Shown in pieces: positions 22,627 through 36,171 of a stretch of 64,000 bases of DNA. Every line of letters starts with the position of its first letter. The first letter of the stretch is position 1. The DNA is from Arsenophonus endosymbiont of Aleurodicus dispersus (GTDB lineage: Bacteria; Pseudomonadota; Gammaproteobacteria; Enterobacterales; Enterobacteriaceae): assembly GCF_900343015.1 (NCBI RefSeq), contig NZ_LR025108.1, positions 558,001 through 622,000 on the forward strand. Reading direction: 5' to 3'. Under the pieces are notes generated by a model, which was given only the letters and a program-made list of their open reading frames with translations, was not told the DNA's origin and made no database searches. A program made the position numbers and the translations under genes.

Positions 22627-23328
22627 ATGGCTAAATTAACCAAGCGTATGCGCAATATTCGTGAAAAAATTAATGTAACTAAACAGTATGATATTAATGA
22701 AGCAATTTCACTATTGAAAGAGTTAGCTACTGCTAAATTTGTAGAAAGCGTTGACGTTGCAGTTAATCTTGGTATTGATGCACGCAAATCAGATCAAAAT
22801 GTTCGTGGTACAACTGTTTTACCTCATGGTACAGGTCGTTCTGTTCGTGTTGCTGTATTTACTCAAGGAGAGAATGCTAAAGCTGCAATAGCAGCTAGAG
22901 CTGAATTAGTTGGCATGGAAGATCTAGCTGATAAAATTAAAGTTGGTGAAATGAACTTTGATATTGTTATTGCTTCGCCAGACGCAATGCGTATTGTTGG
23001 TCAGTTAGGTCAAATTTTAGGACCTCGTGGCTTAATGCCAAACCCTAGAGTTGGTACAGTAACGGATAATATTACTGAAGCAGTTCAAAATGCCAAAAAC
23101 GGTCAAATCCTTTACCATAATGATAAAAACGGTATCATTCATACTACTATTGGTAAAGTTGATTTTGATGATAATAAACTAAAAGAAAATCTTGAAGCAT
23201 TATTATTTGCCTTGAAAAAAGCAAAACCAGCTTCTGCTAAAGGGGTTTATATTAAGAAAATTAGCTTATCTACTACGATAGGAGCAGGAGTTGTTGTTGA
23301 TCAAGCTGGATTATCTGTTTCAGCATAA
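22627..23328 (+). CDS. rplA: 50S ribosomal protein L1
   Basis: L1 forms the mobile stalk near the exit site and, in E. coli, represses its own L11-L1 mRNA. The 233 residues include the conserved [15 protein letters not shown] and the C-terminal [13 protein letters not shown]. It is coupled to rplK (stop and start 3 bases apart). After it a new promoter drives rplJ. Confidence 0.98.
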   Translation: MAKLTKRMRNIREKINVTKQYDINEAISLLKELATAKFVESVDVAVNLGIDARKSDQNVRGTTVLPHGTGRSVRVAVFTQGENAKAAIAARAELVGMEDLADKIKVGEMNFDIVIASPDAMRIVGQLGQILGPRGLMPNPRVGTVTDNITEAVQNAKNGQILYHNDKNGIIHTTIGKVDFDDNKLKENLEALLFALKKAKPASAKGVYIKKISLSTTIGAGVVVDQAGLSVSA

Positions 23329-23350
23329 TTTTTTGAATATCATTTTTATC

Positions 23351-23379
23351 TTGACATTTGTGTTAAATTTATATAGTAT
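23351..23379 (+). promoter_or_regulatory. Promoter of rplJL-rpoBC
   Basis: Consensus TTGACA (23351-23356), a 17-base spacer and TAGTAT (23374-23379). The leader of about 145 bases before rplJ is where E. coli L10 binds its own mRNA. I did not resolve that fold here, although ATGTGAGTCCTGTGATAACC near 23484 looks like retained leader sequence. Confidence 0.65.
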
Positions 23380-23528
23380 ATTATTTTTTATGTTTGTTAT
23401 TTCTGTAGTAGATATAAAATGCTTAATTTTAGTTGGTGTCTAGTTTTATCAGTTCTACATTTAAATATATGGGATTTTGAGTGATGTGAGTCCTGTGATA
23501 ACCAGGTTAATGCAGGAGCAAGAAGCTA

Positions 23529-24026
23529 ATGGCACTAAATCTTCAAGACAAACAATTTATTATTGCTGAAGTTAGCGCAGCAATGAAAGGTGCGTTGTCT
23601 GCAGTTGTCGCTGATTATCGTGGTGTAGCTGTAGATAAAATGACTGAACTGCGTAAAGCAGGTCGCGAAGCAGGTGTTTATATTCGTGTTGTTCGTAATA
23701 CGTTGATGTGCCGTGTTGTTGAAGGTACTACTTACAAGTGTCTAAAAGAGGTGTTTATTGGTCCAACTTTGATTGCTTTTTCTAAAAAAAATCCTGGCGC
23801 AGCAGCTCGTTTGTTTAAAGAATTCATGAAAGAAAATCCAACATTCAAGATTAAGGCAGCCTATTTTGAAGGAGAGTTTATTCCAGCGAATCAGATTGAT
23901 CGTTTAGTAACTATTCCAACTTACCAAGAAGCAATTGCGCGTCTGATGTCAACCATGAAAGAAGCTTCTGCAGGTAAATTAGTTCGTATTATGGCGGCAG
24001 TACTCGATCATAAAGGAGCTAATTAA
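23529..24026 (+). CDS. rplJ: 50S ribosomal protein L10
   Basis: L10 anchors the L7/L12 dimers to the stalk base. The 165 residues match E. coli, starting [20 protein letters not shown] and including [17 protein letters not shown] and the C-terminal helix with [14 protein letters not shown] that binds L7/L12. AGGAG lies 10 bases before the start. rplL follows after 61 bases. Confidence 0.98.
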   Translation: MALNLQDKQFIIAEVSAAMKGALSAVVADYRGVAVDKMTELRKAGREAGVYIRVVRNTLMCRVVEGTTYKCLKEVFIGPTLIAFSKKNPGAAARLFKEFMKENPTFKIKAAYFEGEFIPANQIDRLVTIPTYQEAIARLMSTMKEASAGKLVRIMAAVLDHKGAN

Positions 24027-24087
24027 AGCTATTTTATCGTCGCTGTTTAAGCTTATAAATTATTTCTGAATTTTAGGAAACATTGTT

Positions 24088-24456
24088 ATGTTTATAACTA
24101 AAGAACAAATTCTTGATTCAGTTGCAGAGATGTCTGTAATGGAAGTTGTTGCACTGATCACTATGATGGAAGATAAGTTTGGTGTTTCTGCTGCTGCAGC
24201 AGTCGGTGTTGCTGCGCCAGTAGCAGATGAAGTAGTTGAAGAAAAAACTGAATTTGATATTATCCTGTCTGCTATTGGTGCTAACAAAGTGGCGGTTATT
24301 AAGGCCGTTCGTACGGCAACTGGTTTAGGTCTAAAAGAAGCCAAAGAGATAGTAGAATCAGCGCCAGTAACAATTAAAGAAGCTGTAAGTAAAGAAGAAT
24401 CTGAAACATTGAAGAAATTACTGGAAGATACGGGTGCTTTTGTTGAGCTTAAATAA
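24088..24456 (+). CDS. rplL: 50S ribosomal protein L7/L12
   Basis: The stalk protein that recruits translation GTPases. The 122 residues have the N-terminal dimerisation part ([20 protein letters not shown]), an Ala/Val-rich hinge ([15 protein letters not shown]), and the C-terminal domain with [20 protein letters not shown]. The N-terminus begins MFITKEQ where E. coli has MSITKDQ. Confidence 0.97.
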   Translation: MFITKEQILDSVAEMSVMEVVALITMMEDKFGVSAAAAVGVAAPVADEVVEEKTEFDIILSAIGANKVAVIKAVRTATGLGLKEAKEIVESAPVTIKEAVSKEESETLKKLLEDTGAFVELK

Positions 24457-24801
24457 GCTTTGCTTTAAGTTGGTAGCTATAATTTTATAGGCTGATGTTT
24501 TATTTTTTTAGTTATCAACTTTTTTGCGCTATAAAGCGCATAAGGATATCAGGAATATTTCACACTGTTTAGTTGCTGAATTATCCTTTTAATGTTTTTT
24601 GCTATTGACGATTTTGATAAACTGCGTTTATTACTCTGACAATTAAACGCTTGGTAGTTATATGATGAAATGAAATAATTTAAGAGTAATAGCAATAAGT
24701 ATTATGGAAAATAATCTGTTTTCCGTTCTAAAAAATAGTGTGTCAGATGCCGTCCTTTAGGATGGACGGGCTACTGATCGATCAGCAAGCTGAGGAACCC
24801 T
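24457..24801 (+). other. rplL-rpoB intergenic region
   Basis: In E. coli this spacer holds a partial terminator and an RNase III processing site. Here I see a small hairpin TGCGCT/AGCGCA at 24525-24540 with no U tract and a second, CCGTCC/GGACGG, around 24750-24769. The 20 bases before rpoB (GCAAGCTGAGGAACCCT then ATG) closely match E. coli, so the rpoB ribosome site is conserved. Confidence 0.45.
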
Positions 24802-27800
24802 ATGGTTTACTCCTATACCGAGAAAAAACGTATTCGTAAGGATTTTGGCAAACGTCCGCAAGTTTTGGATGTTCCTTATCTTTTATCTATTCAACTTGAC
24901 TCGTTCGCTAAGTTTATTGAGCAAGATTTAGAAGGTCAGAATGGGTTGGAAGCAGCATTCCGTTCTGTATTTCCTATTCAAAGCTACAGTGGTAATGCTG
25001 AATTGCAATATTTTAGCTATCGTCTTGGTGAGACTGTATTTGATGTTAAAGAATGTCAAATCCGTGGTGTTACTTATTCTGCTCCTTTAAGGGTTAAGCT
25101 TCGCCTTGTTATTTACGAGCGTGAAGCACTAGAAGGTACAGTAAAGGATATAAAAGAGCAAGAAGTTTACATGGGTGAAATTCCGCTCATAACAAAAAAT
25201 GGTACTTTTATTATCAATGGTATAGAGCGTGTTATTGTCTCTCAATTACATCGCAGTCCTGGTGTATTTTTTGATAGTGATAAAGGTAAAACCCATTCTT
25301 CAGGTAAGGTCTTGTATAATGCACGCATTATACCTTCTCGTGGTTCTTGGTTAGATTTTGAATTTGATCTTAAAGATCATCTTTTCGTTCGTATTGATCG
25401 CCGTCGTAAATTACCGGCTACTATTATTTTACGTGCGATGGATTATAGTACTGAAGAAATCCTTAATTTATTTTTTGAGAAGACGATTTTTCAAATCAGT
25501 GATAATAAACTATTGATGTTGTTAATATCTGAACATTTGCGTGGTGAAACTGCTTCTTTTGATATTCAAGCTAATGGTAAAGTCTATATCGAAAAGGGCC
25601 GTCGTATTACTTCGCGTCACATCCGTCAGTTAGAACAAGATAAAATAACTAATATTGAAGTACCTGTTGAGTATATTGTTTGTAAAGTAGCTGCTAAAGA
25701 TTATATTGATGAAAGTACTGGTGAATTAATATGTGCAGCTAATACAGAGCTTTCTATGGATATGTTGGCACGTATAAGTCAAGGTGGTCATAAAACCATT
25801 GAAACATTATTTACTAATGACTTAGATCATGGAGCATATATTTCAGAAACATTGCGTAGTTTTCCAATAAATGATCGTTTAAGTGCATTAGTTGAAATTT
25901 ACTGTATGATGCGTCCTGGCGAACCGCCTACTCGCGAAGCTGCTGAAAATATGTTTGAGAACTTGTTCTTTTCTGAAGAACGGTATGATCTTTCCGCTGT
26001 AGGACGAATGAAATTTAATCGATCATTAGATCGTGAAGATATTAAAGGTCCAAGTATATTAAGCAAACAAGATATCATTGATGTGATGAAAAAACTCATT
26101 GGTATTCGTAACGGTAAAGGTGAAGTTGATGATATTGACCATTTAGGTAACCGCCGTATTCGTTCGGTTGGCGAAATGGCGGAAAATCAGTTCCGAGTTG
26201 GTTTATTGCGAGTTGAGCGAGCAGTTAAAGAGCGTTTATCATTAGGTGATTTAGATGCATTAATGCCTCAGGACATTATTAATGCGAAGCCGATTTCTGC
26301 TGCCGTTAAAGAGTTTTTTGGTTCAAGTCAATTATCCCAGTTTATGGATCAGAATAACCCACTATCTGAAATTACACATAAACGACGTATTTCAGCATTG
26401 GGACCTGGTGGATTAACACGTGAGCGAGCTGGCTTTGAAGTACGTGACGTACACCCAACTCATTACGGGCGTGTATGTCCAATTGAGACGCCTGAAGGGC
26501 CTAATATAGGTTTGATTAACTCATTGTCCGTCTATGCACAAACAAATGAGTATGGTTTTTTAGAAACACCTTATCGTTTAGTCCGAGATGGTATAGTTAC
26601 AGATGAAATTAATTATTTGTCAGCAATTGAAGAAGGTAACTACGTCATTGCTCAGGCAAATACTGTTTTAGATGATGATGGTCGGTTTGTTGAAGAGTTA
26701 ATAACTTGTCGTAATAAAGGTGAATCAAGTTTATTTATTAAAGATCAAGTAGAATATATGGATGTTTCAACCCAGCAAGTTGTTTCTGTTGGTGCCTCAT
26801 TAATTCCATTCCTTGAGCATGATGATGCAAATCGTGCATTAATGGGCGCGAATATGCAACGTCAAGCAGTACCGACGTTACGCTCAGATAAACCATTGGT
26901 TGGAACTGGGATGGAACTTGCTGTTGCTGTTGACTCTGGGGTAACAGCTGTTGCTAAACGTGGTGGTACCGTTCAGTATGTTGATGCTTCACGTATTGTT
27001 ATTAAAGTTAATGAAGCTGAGATGTATCCTGGTGAAGCCGGCATTGATATTTACAATCTTACTAAATATACACGTTCTAATCAGAACACTTGTATTAATC
27101 AGATACCGTGTGTTTCGCTCGGTGAGCCGATTGAACGCGGCGATGTCTTGGCAGATGGACCATCTACAGATTTAGGTGAATTGGCGCTTGGTCAAAATAT
27201 GCGCGTTGCGTTTATGCCCTGGAATGGTTATAACTTTGAAGATTCTATTTTAGTCTCGGAACGAGTAGTACAGGAAGATCGTTTTACCACCATTCATATT
27301 CAGGAATTAGCTTGTGTATCGCGTGATACTAAGCTAGGACCAGAAGAGATTACTGCAGATATTCCTAACGTAGGTGAAGCTGCATTATCTAAATTGGATG
27401 AATCAGGTATTGTTTATATCGGTGCAGAAGTAACTGGTGGCGACATTCTGGTTGGTAAGGTAACACCGAAAGGTGAAACGCAATTAACTCCAGAAGAAAA
27501 GTTATTGCGCGCAATTTTTGGTGAAAAAGCTTCTGACGTCAAAGATTCTTCGCTACGGGTACCAAATGGAGTATCAGGAACTGTTATTGATGTACAAGTA
27601 TTTACGCGGGATGGTGTAGAGAAAGATAAACGGGCATTAGAAGTTGAAGAAATGCATCTTCGTGATGCGAAGAAAGACTTAACTGAAGAGTTGTGTATCT
27701 TTGAAGCAGGTTTATTTGCCCGTATACGAGCAATGCTAACTAATGGCGGTATTGAAGGCGAGAAGTTGGATAAATTACCGCGTGAACGTTGGTTAGAATT

Positions 27801-28830
27801 ATGTGTTAAAAATGAAGAAAAACAAAATCAGTTAGAGCAATTAGCTGAGCAGTATGATGAACTTAAAGCTGAATTTGAGAAGAAGCTAGAGACTAAACGT
27901 CGTAAGATCACTCAGGGTTATGATTTAGCACCAGGCGTATTGAAAATCGTTAAAGTTTATTTGGCAGTAAAACGTCAAATTCAACCAGGCGATAAAATTG
28001 CTGGCCGGCATGGTAACAAAGGGGTAATTTCAAAAATTAACCCTGTTGAGGATATGCCTTATGATGAAAGTGGCACCCCTGTTGATATTGTTTTGAACCC
28101 ATTGGGTGTACCATCACGTATGAATATTGGGCAAATTCTGGAAACCCATTTAGGGATGGCTGCTAAAGGTATTGGCGATAAGATCAATGTCATGTTAAAA
28201 CAAAATCGTGAAGTAGCTAGATTGAGAGAATTTATTCAGAAAGCTTATGATTTAGGAGATTATCCTCGGCAAAAAGTTGATATCAGTACCTTTTCTGATG
28301 AAGAGGTTTTGCGGTTAGCATATAACTTGAGGAAAGGTATGCCAATTGCAACACCGGTATTTGACGGAGCAAAAGAAAAAGAAATCAAAGAACTATTGAT
28401 TTTAGCTGATTTACCTACTTCTGGTCAGATTACATTGTATGATGGTCGTACAGGTGAGAAATTTGAACGGCAGGTGACAGTTGGATATATGTATATGCTG
28501 AAACTTAATCATCTTGTTGATGATAAAATGCATGCACGTTCAACAGGCTCTTATAGTCTAGTTACTCAACAACCATTGGGTGGGAAAGCACAGTTTGGTG
28601 GTCAGCGTTTTGGTGAGATGGAAGTTTGGGCTTTGGAAGCATATGGTGCTGCTTATACTTTGCAAGAAATGCTTACTGTTAAGTCCGATGATGTGAACGG
28701 ACGTACTAAAATGTATAAAAACATCGTAGACGGCAATCATCAGATGGAACCAGGGATGCCAGAGTCTTTCAATGTGTTATTAAAAGAGATCCGCTCTTTG
28801 GGTATTAATATTGAACTGGAAGATGAGTAA
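24802..28830 (+). CDS. rpoB: RNA polymerase beta subunit
   Basis: Beta forms one pincer of RNA polymerase and much of the catalytic channel. At 1342 residues it equals E. coli. The rifampicin region reads [21 protein letters not shown] followed by RISALGPGG, the wild-type sequence, so no resistance change is visible. [15 protein letters not shown] and the C-terminal [19 protein letters not shown] are intact. GAGGAACCCT precedes the ATG. rpoC follows after 119 bases. Confidence 0.99.
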   Translation: MVYSYTEKKRIRKDFGKRPQVLDVPYLLSIQLDSFAKFIEQDLEGQNGLEAAFRSVFPIQSYSGNAELQYFSYRLGETVFDVKECQIRGVTYSAPLRVKLRLVIYEREALEGTVKDIKEQEVYMGEIPLITKNGTFIINGIERVIVSQLHRSPGVFFDSDKGKTHSSGKVLYNARIIPSRGSWLDFEFDLKDHLFVRIDRRRKLPATIILRAMDYSTEEILNLFFEKTIFQISDNKLLMLLISEHLRGETASFDIQANGKVYIEKGRRITSRHIRQLEQDKITNIEVPVEYIVCKVAAKDYIDESTGELICAANTELSMDMLARISQGGHKTIETLFTNDLDHGAYISETLRSFPINDRLSALVEIYCMMRPGEPPTREAAENMFENLFFSEERYDLSAVGRMKFNRSLDREDIKGPSILSKQDIIDVMKKLIGIRNGKGEVDDIDHLGNRRIRSVGEMAENQFRVGLLRVERAVKERLSLGDLDALMPQDIINAKPISAAVKEFFGSSQLSQFMDQNNPLSEITHKRRISALGPGGLTRERAGFEVRDVHPTHYGRVCPIETPEGPNIGLINSLSVYAQTNEYGFLETPYRLVRDGIVTDEINYLSAIEEGNYVIAQANTVLDDDGRFVEELITCRNKGESSLFIKDQVEYMDVSTQQVVSVGASLIPFLEHDDANRALMGANMQRQAVPTLRSDKPLVGTGMELAVAVDSGVTAVAKRGGTVQYVDASRIVIKVNEAEMYPGEAGIDIYNLTKYTRSNQNTCINQIPCVSLGEPIERGDVLADGPSTDLGELALGQNMRVAFMPWNGYNFEDSILVSERVVQEDRFTTIHIQELACVSRDTKLGPEEITADIPNVGEAALSKLDESGIVYIGAEVTGGDILVGKVTPKGETQLTPEEKLLRAIFGEKASDVKDSSLRVPNGVSGTVIDVQVFTRDGVEKDKRALEVEEMHLRDAKKDLTEELCIFEAGLFARIRAMLTNGGIEGEKLDKLPRERWLELCVKNEEKQNQLEQLAEQYDELKAEFEKKLETKRRKITQGYDLAPGVLKIVKVYLAVKRQIQPGDKIAGRHGNKGVISKINPVEDMPYDESGTPVDIVLNPLGVPSRMNIGQILETHLGMAAKGIGDKINVMLKQNREVARLREFIQKAYDLGDYPRQKVDISTFSDEEVLRLAYNLRKGMPIATPVFDGAKEKEIKELLILADLPTSGQITLYDGRTGEKFERQVTVGYMYMLKLNHLVDDKMHARSTGSYSLVTQQPLGGKAQFGGQRFGEMEVWALEAYGAAYTLQEMLTVKSDDVNGRTKMYKNIVDGNHQMEPGMPESFNVLLKEIRSLGINIELEDE

Positions 28831-28949
28831 TAAATCATGTTGTAAAGCTTACTTTATACTTGGTTTTATAAATTGTTACACTGGGTGGGTTTAGGAGTAA
28901 ATGAGTAAACCCGATTCCTCGCAGGTTTAACTCCGACAGGAGCCATTCC

Positions 28950-31900
28950 GTGAAAGACTTATTAAAGTTTGTGAAAGCACAAACTAAAATAGAAGAGTTT
29001 GATGCAATAAAGATTGCTCTGGCCTCTCCAGAAATGATCCGTTCATGGTCATTTGGTGAAGTGAAAAAGCCAGAAACTATTAACTACCGTACATTCAAGC
29101 CTGAGCGTGATGGTCTTTTTTGTGCACGTATTTTCGGTCCTGTTAAAGATTATGAATGTTTGTGTGGTAAATATAAACGATTAAAACACCGAGGTGTGAT
29201 TTGTGAGAAATGTGGTGTTGAGGTCACTCAGACTAAAGTGCGTCGTGAGCGTATGGGTCATATTGATTTAGCTTCACCGACAGCACATATCTGGTTTTTA
29301 AAATCATTACCGTCGCGTATTGGTTTGTTACTTGATATGCCTTTGCGTGATATTGAGAGGGTACTTTATTTTGAATCTTATGTTGTAATCGAAGGGGGTA
29401 TGACAAGCTTAGAGCGTAGTCAAATATTAACTGAAGAGCAATATCTTGATGTTTTAGAAGAGTTTGGTGATGAATTTGATGCTAAAATGGGTGCAGAAGC
29501 GATCCAATATTTGTTAAAAAATCTAGATTTGGAGCAAGAGTGTGAAGTGCTACGTGAAGAGTTAAATACCACTAACTCTGAAACTAAACGGAAGAAATTG
29601 ACTAAGCGTATCAAACTTTTAGAAGCCTTTATTCAGTCTGGTAATAAACCAGAATGGATGATCCTGAATGTACTACCGGTATTACCGCCGGATTTGCGTC
29701 CCCTTGTTCCTCTAGATGGTGGTCGCTTTGCAACTTCTGATTTAAATGATTTATATCGTCGTGTTATTAACCGTAACAATCGTTTAAAGCGTTTATTGGA
29801 TTTAGCTGCGCCTGATATCATTGTTCGTAACGAAAAACGAATGCTACAAGAAGCGGTTGACGCACTATTAGATAATGGACGTCGTGGACGTGCGATTACT
29901 GGTTCTAATAAACGTCCGCTGAAATCTTTGGCTGATATGATCAAAGGTAAGCAAGGTCGTTTTCGTCAGAACTTGCTGGGTAAGCGTGTTGATTATTCAG
30001 GTCGTTCTGTTATTACGGTTGGTCCTTATCTTCGCTTGCACCAATGTGGTTTGCCTAAGATAATGGCATTAGAATTATTTAAGCCATTTATTTATGGTAA
30101 ATTAGAATTACGTGGATTAGCGACAACGATAAAAGCAGCCAAGAAGATGGTTGAGCGTGAAGAAGCTGTCGTCTGGGATATTCTAGATGAAGTAATTCGT
30201 GAACATCCGGTGATGTTAAACCGTGCTCCAACGCTGCATCGTCTTGGTATCCAGGCGTTTGAGCCTATTTTGATTGAAGGTAAAGCAATCCAATTACACC
30301 CATTAGTGTGTGCTGCATATAACGCTGACTTTGACGGTGATCAGATAGCTGTTCACGTTCCGTTAACTTTAGAAGCGCAGTTAGAAGCGCGTGCCTTAAT
30401 GATGTCGACAAATAATATTTTGTCGCCAGCCAGTGGTGAACCAATCATCGTACCATCTCAAGATGTGGTACTTGGGTTATACTATATGACACGTGACTGT
30501 GTCAATGCTGAAGGTGAAGGCATGGTATTGTCTGGACCTAAAGAAGCTGAGCTGGTTTACCGTGCAGGTTTAGCGTCATTACATGCTCGCGTTAAAGTCA
30601 GTATTACAGAAGAAGTCCGTGATGGTGAAGGTAATGTTGAGTTTACCACTCAGTTAGTTGATACTACAATTGGTCGCGCTATCTTATGGATGATCGTACC
30701 TAAAGGTCTGCAATACTCGTTAGTCAATCAGCTGTTAGGGAAAAAAGCAATTTCTAAAATGCTTAATACTTGTTACCGTGTTTTAGGCTTAAAACCAACC
30801 GTTATCTTTGCTGACCAGATCATGTACACCGGTTTTGCTTATGCTGCTCGTTCTGGAGCTTCTGTTGGTATTGACGATATGGTAATACCAGAGAATAAAG
30901 CGAGTATTATTGCTGAAGCTGAAGCTGAAGTTGCTGAAATTCAAGAACAGTTTCAATCAGGTTTGGTTACTGCAGGTGAACGTTATAACAAAGTGATTGA
31001 CATTTGGGCTGCAGCTAATGAGCGTGTTGCAAAAGCGATGATGGAAAATTTATCCACTGAAACGGTTGTTAATCGTGATGGCAAAGATGAGCAACAAGTT
31101 TCGTTTAACAGTATTTTTATGATGGCTGACTCTGGAGCACGTGGTTCTGCAGCACAGATTCGTCAGTTAGCTGGTATGCGTGGTTTGATGGCGAAGCCGG
31201 ATGGTTCGATTATTGAGACTCCGATCACCGCTAATTTTCGTGAAGGTCTGAACGTATTACAATACTTTATTTCCACTCACGGTGCTCGTAAAGGTCTAGC
31301 TGATACGGCCTTGAAGACAGCAAACTCAGGCTATTTAACCCGTCGTTTAGTTGATGTTGCACAAGATGTAGTTGTTACTGAGGATGACTGTGGTACTCAC
31401 GATGGTATCTTAATGACACCGGTTATTGAAGGTGGTGATGTTAAAGAAACTTTACGTGAACGTGTATTAGGCCGAGTCATTGCTGAAGATATATTAGTAC
31501 CTGGTACAGCAGATGTTTTAATACCTCGTAATGCCTTATTAAGTGAAAAATGGTGTGATGAACTGGAAGCTAACTCTATTGATAGCGTAATAGTGCGCTC
31601 TGTTGTAAGTTGTGAAACTGATTTTGGTGTTTGTGCAAAATGTTATGGACGTGATTTGGCACGGGGTCATATCATTAATAAAGGTGAAGCTGTTGGTGTT
31701 ATTGCTGCTCAATCAATCGGTGAGCCAGGGACACAGTTGACAATGCGTACATTCCACATTGGTGGTGCAGCATCACGAGCTGCTGCGGAATCTAGTATTC
31801 AGGTACGTAATAAAGGTAATATCAAATTGGTTAATACTAAGTTTGTAAAAAACTCTGAAGGTCATTTAGTTATAACTTCTCGTAATACAGAATTACTAGT

Positions 31901-33176
31901 GGTAGATGAATTTGGTAGAACTAAAGAAAATTATAAAGTTCCTTATGGAGCGCACCTTAATAAGGGTGATGGTGATGGAGTTAATGGTGGTGAAACGGTT
32001 GCTAACTGGGATCCACATACAATGCCGGTTATCAGTGAAGTTGCAGGTATTATTCGTTTCTCTGATATGGTAGATGGACAATCTATTATACGTCAGACAG
32101 ATGAACTAACAGGATTATCATCAATTGTTGTGCTCGATACAGCTGAGCGTACGGCTGGTAGTAAAGATTTGCGTCCTGCGTTGCGTGTTGTTTATGCTAA
32201 AGGTAATGATGTATTAATTCCTGGTACTGATATGCCAGCACAATATTTCTTGCCTGGTAAAGCTATTGTTCAATTAGATGATGGTGTGGTAATTAGTATT
32301 GGTGATACCTTAGCTCGTATTCCACAAGAATCTGGTGGTACCAAGGATATTACTGGTGGTTTACCTCGGGTTGCTGATCTATTTGAAGCACGTAGACCAA
32401 AAGAGCCTGCTATTCTAGCTGAAATTAGTGGTATTATTTCTTTTGGGAAGGAAACTAAAGGTAAATGTCGCCTAGTGATCACACCGATCGATGGTGATGA
32501 TCCATATGAAGAGATGATCCCTAAGTGGCGTCAGCTTAATGTCTTTGAAGGTGAGCAAGTTGAACGTGGTGATGTGATTTCTGATGGTCCGGAATCACCG
32601 CATGATATTTTACGGTTACGTGGAGCGCATGCTGTTGCTCGTTATATCACGAATGAAGTCCAAGAAGTTTATCGCCTACAAGGTGTTGGAATAAATGATA
32701 AACATATTGAAGTTATAGTAAGACAAATGTTACGTAAAGTAACAATTGTTGATGCTGGCAGCTCTAAATTTTTAGAAGGGGAACAAGTAGAATACGCAAG
32801 CGTTAAAGTAGCTAACCGTAAATTAGAACAAGAAGGTAACGTGCCAGTTACTTTTAGTCGTGATTTACTAGGTATTACTAAAGCGTCTCTAGCGACAGAA
32901 TCCTTTATCTCAGCAGCGTCATTCCAGGAAACAACACGTGTGCTTACTGAAGCTGCGGTTGCTGGAAAACGTGATGAACTTCGTGGTTTGAAGGAGAACG
33001 TTATTGTTGGTCGTCTAATTCCTGCCGGTACAGGTTATGTATATCATCAAGATCGTATGCATCGTCGTTATATGGTTAATGAAATTGTTGCGACATCACA
33101 AGTGAGCGCTGATGAGGCAACAGCTAATTTAGCGGAATTGCTAAATGCTGGTTTTGGTAATCGAGACTATGAATAA
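28950..33176 (+). CDS. rpoC: RNA polymerase beta' subunit
   Basis: Beta' carries the catalytic magnesium. The 1408-residue protein starts at GTG 28950 with ACAGGAG upstream, the same start codon as E. coli. The N-terminal zinc site [20 protein letters not shown] and the active-site NADFDGD near residue 460 are present, as are the bridge-helix region GLMAKPDG and the second zinc site with [10 protein letters not shown]. Last gene of the block. No clear terminator follows. Confidence 0.99.
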   Translation: MKDLLKFVKAQTKIEEFDAIKIALASPEMIRSWSFGEVKKPETINYRTFKPERDGLFCARIFGPVKDYECLCGKYKRLKHRGVICEKCGVEVTQTKVRRERMGHIDLASPTAHIWFLKSLPSRIGLLLDMPLRDIERVLYFESYVVIEGGMTSLERSQILTEEQYLDVLEEFGDEFDAKMGAEAIQYLLKNLDLEQECEVLREELNTTNSETKRKKLTKRIKLLEAFIQSGNKPEWMILNVLPVLPPDLRPLVPLDGGRFATSDLNDLYRRVINRNNRLKRLLDLAAPDIIVRNEKRMLQEAVDALLDNGRRGRAITGSNKRPLKSLADMIKGKQGRFRQNLLGKRVDYSGRSVITVGPYLRLHQCGLPKIMALELFKPFIYGKLELRGLATTIKAAKKMVEREEAVVWDILDEVIREHPVMLNRAPTLHRLGIQAFEPILIEGKAIQLHPLVCAAYNADFDGDQIAVHVPLTLEAQLEARALMMSTNNILSPASGEPIIVPSQDVVLGLYYMTRDCVNAEGEGMVLSGPKEAELVYRAGLASLHARVKVSITEEVRDGEGNVEFTTQLVDTTIGRAILWMIVPKGLQYSLVNQLLGKKAISKMLNTCYRVLGLKPTVIFADQIMYTGFAYAARSGASVGIDDMVIPENKASIIAEAEAEVAEIQEQFQSGLVTAGERYNKVIDIWAAANERVAKAMMENLSTETVVNRDGKDEQQVSFNSIFMMADSGARGSAAQIRQLAGMRGLMAKPDGSIIETPITANFREGLNVLQYFISTHGARKGLADTALKTANSGYLTRRLVDVAQDVVVTEDDCGTHDGILMTPVIEGGDVKETLRERVLGRVIAEDILVPGTADVLIPRNALLSEKWCDELEANSIDSVIVRSVVSCETDFGVCAKCYGRDLARGHIINKGEAVGVIAAQSIGEPGTQLTMRTFHIGGAASRAAAESSIQVRNKGNIKLVNTKFVKNSEGHLVITSRNTELLVVDEFGRTKENYKVPYGAHLNKGDGDGVNGGETVANWDPHTMPVISEVAGIIRFSDMVDGQSIIRQTDELTGLSSIVVLDTAERTAGSKDLRPALRVVYAKGNDVLIPGTDMPAQYFLPGKAIVQLDDGVVISIGDTLARIPQESGGTKDITGGLPRVADLFEARRPKEPAILAEISGIISFGKETKGKCRLVITPIDGDDPYEEMIPKWRQLNVFEGEQVERGDVISDGPESPHDILRLRGAHAVARYITNEVQEVYRLQGVGINDKHIEVIVRQMLRKVTIVDAGSSKFLEGEQVEYASVKVANRKLEQEGNVPVTFSRDLLGITKASLATESFISAASFQETTRVLTEAAVAGKRDELRGLKENVIVGRLIPAGTGYVYHQDRMHRRYMVNEIVATSQVSADEATANLAELLNAGFGNRDYE

Positions 33177-34095
33177 CACAGCTAGACTAGCTCTGTAAAA
33201 AAATGCGATTTAAAATTTATATAGCTAGAGCTATATTCTGGAGAATATTCATCTGATGACACGCTTTTTATTACTTTATATATATTGAGTATATTTATTT
33301 CTTGTTTTCTTAGTTTTCTACTTTAGACCGAAAAATGGTAATAGTTAGTTATCTTGTTAAGAAGAACATCTTAATACTGATTTAAGTAACGCAATAAAAA
33401 TTATCCAGGATAGTATTATTTATAGAATATGTTTAGCTGGTTTGTTTTTGATAAATTAAGTTTTATTGATTCATCAGTCTAAAAATAATTTTTACTTTTT
33501 TTTAGCAAAAGTGTTGTTTATATTATTCAGCAATAAGCTTTTTACCGATGAAAAAAGTACGTTATCTAGTGTTTGTTCGAATATCAAATAAAGTTAAGCA
33601 AAATTGATTATCTATGAGTTATTGGGGTATTATAAATTTTAGTGATAGACTAGCTTTTACTGATAAATAAACCAAGATTCTTACCTGTCATAATTTACTA
33701 CCTGATAATTAAAATTAATTATTTCATCATAGTTCAACAACCATATAGTAGCCTTTAAAGCACAAAGAAAGATTAAGCTAAGTATCGTCAAATTACCTTA
33801 GATGAGGTTGATTGTTATTTAAAGAACAAATTAATTTTATGAGTAGACGTGAGTTGAAAAACAGTCGTGATATATTTTAGATACAATCTAACTTACATTT
33901 TTTGCCTCTCTTAGTTAGATAAGAAGAATTAACCTAATTTAAAATCTTATTTTTCCTATTTGTACTAGGGGATAATAGGTAACTATTATTATTGCATAAT
34001 AATCTAATGGAAAAATTTACGTAAATATTAGGTAATATGGAGCACCAAATTATTAATTAATAATTGGTAGGTGTAAATAATAAAGTGGTGTTTTA
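33177..34095. other. Gap between rpoC and thiH
   Basis: About 0.9 kb with no supported gene. The only structure seen is AGCTAG/CTAGCT at about 33180-33192 just after the rpoC stop, a short stem with no U tract, so a weak terminator candidate at best. In E. coli the thi operon also converges on rpoC here. Confidence 0.5.
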
Positions 34096-35195
34096 TTAAC
34101 GTCCTAAATGATTATCCCAATCTTTCCAAACTGGTTGTAGTCCAGCGTTAATAATAACGTTAGCCATGGTTTCTGCGCTGCGATCATCATATACGGTAAA
34201 TTGCTCCAGTGCTTTATGATTGTCAGCATAACCACCGGGTTGAGTCTTTGAACCAGCGCTAATGGTATTTATAACCAGTGGAATAATATTATCGCGGAAA
34301 AAAGGAGATTCCCTGGTTGATAATGACAACTCAACTTCAGGTGCCAATAAACGGAAGGCACAAATTAATTGAACTAATTCTGATTCATGGATGTTTGATG
34401 TCGGCTGTATACCACCGATACAATCGCGTATTCGGGGGAAAGAAATAGAGTAACGGCTTTTCCAATATTTTTTTTGCAGGTAAAACAAATGATTGGCTAT
34501 CAATTGTTAGATAATCCTATTAGTGCACCTAACCCGATTTTATCAATACCTGCCTGACCAAGGCGATCTGGTGTTTCTAAGCGCCAAAAAAAATCTTGTT
34601 TTTTACCTCGTAAATGTTGTTGCTGATAAGTTGGTTGATGATAAGTTTCCTGGTAAACTAATACACCATCTAAGCCAATTTTTTTTAGTTCCTTATATTC
34701 TGTTATTGCTAATGGCTGAATTTCCATCAATAGCGAACTAAAATATTTTTTTATTAATGGAATATATTGCCGAAAATATTTCATCCCCACTTTGCCAGGA
34801 TGTTCACCGGTTACAAGCAATATATTATTGTATCCAATGGAACGTATCGCTTCGCATTCTGCAATAATCTCTTTTTCATTAAGGACTTTTCGTTTTATCT
34901 GGTTGTTCATGGAAAAACCACAATAAACACAATCATTAGCACATAGATTAGACAGATATAGTGGCACATAAAGTCCAACAGTATTGCCAAAACGTTGTCT
35001 GGTTAATTTTTGCGCTTTTTGGGTTATAACTTCTAGATATGGATAGGCATCAGGTGAAATAAGAGCCATAAAATCCTGTAGTGATGGTCTATCTGAGCAA
35101 ATAGCTTTTTCAATATCTTTAGCTGATTTACTATTAATTTGTATTATCAGTTGATGCCAATCAAGTTGCTGATAAATTTCAGTAAAAGTTGTCAT
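34096..35195 (-). pseudogene. thiH: thiH, frameshifted (tyrosine lyase, radical SAM)
   Basis: ThiH cleaves tyrosine to dehydroglycine for the thiazole ring of thiamine. Residues 1-231 are open with the radical-SAM cluster CANDCVYCGFS, then stop just after GALIGLSNN. The rest, from IANHLFYLQKKYW to QPVWKDWDNHLGR, is open in another frame from about 34503. Against E. coli, about seven codons (WRVDSYM) are missing with a net frame change, so a small deletion of about 20 bases explains the break. Both halves are well conserved, which makes the loss recent. The start overlaps the thiG stop. A split but functional protein is possible but unlikely, because the break lies inside the barrel. Confidence 0.85.
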
Positions 35196-35965
35196 TATTG
35201 AAATGCCTCTAGGAATTGTGTTAAAGGGCTAGCAGATGCTGCTAGATGCTGCTGCGCTGCCAGCCCAGCTGTTTGTACTATCTCACCAGCATCAATAGCC
35301 ATACGAAAGGCATGAGCCATTGCGACAGGATCTTTAGCAACGGCAATAGCGGTATTTACCAGTACAGCATCGGCTCCCATTTCCAAAGCGGTTAATGCAT
35401 GACTGGGGGCACCTAGTCCTGCATCGATAACCACTGGGATCGTGGCTTGTTCAATAATTATTTGTAGAAAATTATAGGTAATTAATCCTTTATTAGTCCC
35501 GATAGGTGCGCCAAGCGGCATCACGGCAGCGCAACCTACCTCCTCTAAACGCCGGCACAATACAGGATCGGCACTACAATAAGGTAAAACAATAAAACCT
35601 TCTTTTACTAATAATTCAGCTGCTTTTAAAGTCTCAATTAGATCTGGTAGCAAATATTTTGTGTCCGGGTGGATCTCAAGTTTTATCCAGTTTGTAGCTA
35701 GGGCATCACGAGCTAACCGAGCAGCAAATAAAGCTTCTTGTGCATTTTTAGCACCAGAAGTATTGGGTAGCAATTTGACGCCTATTTTTTGTAATGGAGC
35801 TAAAATATCATCATTTTTATTGATTAAATCAAGTCGTTTCATCGCCATAGTAACTAACTGACTGCCAGAAACTTTAATGGCTTTGGTCATTAATGATGAA
35901 TTAGCGAATTTTCCGCTACCAATAAATAAACGTGATTGAAAATCAGTATTAGCAATTTTAAACAT
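35195..35965 (-). CDS. thiG: Thiazole synthase ThiG
   Basis: ThiG condenses deoxyxylulose phosphate, dehydroglycine and ThiS thiocarboxylate into thiazole phosphate. The 256-residue barrel is open and matches E. coli along its length: [33 protein letters not shown] with the Schiff-base lysine, [13 protein letters not shown], and [20 protein letters not shown]. It starts 3 bases after the thiS stop. With thiH broken it lacks its normal substrate unless another enzyme supplies dehydroglycine. Confidence 0.95.
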   Translation of the reverse strand: MFKIANTDFQSRLFIGSGKFANSSLMTKAIKVSGSQLVTMAMKRLDLINKNDDILAPLQKIGVKLLPNTSGAKNAQEALFAARLARDALATNWIKLEIHPDTKYLLPDLIETLKAAELLVKEGFIVLPYCSADPVLCRRLEEVGCAAVMPLGAPIGTNKGLITYNFLQIIIEQATIPVVIDAGLGAPSHALTALEMGADAVLVNTAIAVAKDPVAMAHAFRMAIDAGEIVQTAGLAAQQHLAASASPLTQFLEAFQ

Positions 35966-35968
35966 AAA

Positions 35969-36169
35969 TCAGCCTCCTGCAATGGCCTGGAATAAAAGTA
36001 TTTTATCTTGGTGGTTAATATAGTGATGGTTCCAATCTTCACGGGCAATAATGATCTGATTAATCGCTATTGCAATACCTAATTTGTTAATTTTCAGATG
36101 ATCAAATAACTGGGCTATTGTGATCGTACCGTTAAGTGCCATCTGTTGATCATTTAGCGTAATGTGCAT
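35969..36169 (-). CDS. thiS: Sulfur carrier protein ThiS
   Basis: ThiS is the ubiquitin-like carrier whose C-terminal Gly-Gly is adenylated by ThiF and thiocarboxylated to donate sulfur to thiazole. Starting at ATG 36169 gives 66 residues, the E. coli length, ending ILLFQAIAGG with the essential diglycine intact. An upstream in-frame start at 36232 would extend into thiF and is not needed. It begins 2 bases after the thiF stop. Confidence 0.94.
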   Translation of the reverse strand: MHITLNDQQMALNGTITIAQLFDHLKINKLGIAIAINQIIIAREDWNHHYINHQDKILLFQAIAGG

Positions 36170-36171
36170 AT

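Noticed and set aside
33180-33198. Terminator after rpoC
   Set aside because: The AGCTAG/CTAGCT stem is short, contains a C-C mismatch further out and is followed by A, not T, on the coding strand.
34096-35195. ThiH as a genuine two-subunit split enzyme
   Set aside because: The break falls inside the barrel, about seven conserved codons are missing, and the second frame would need a TTG start without a ribosome site. A deletion is simpler.
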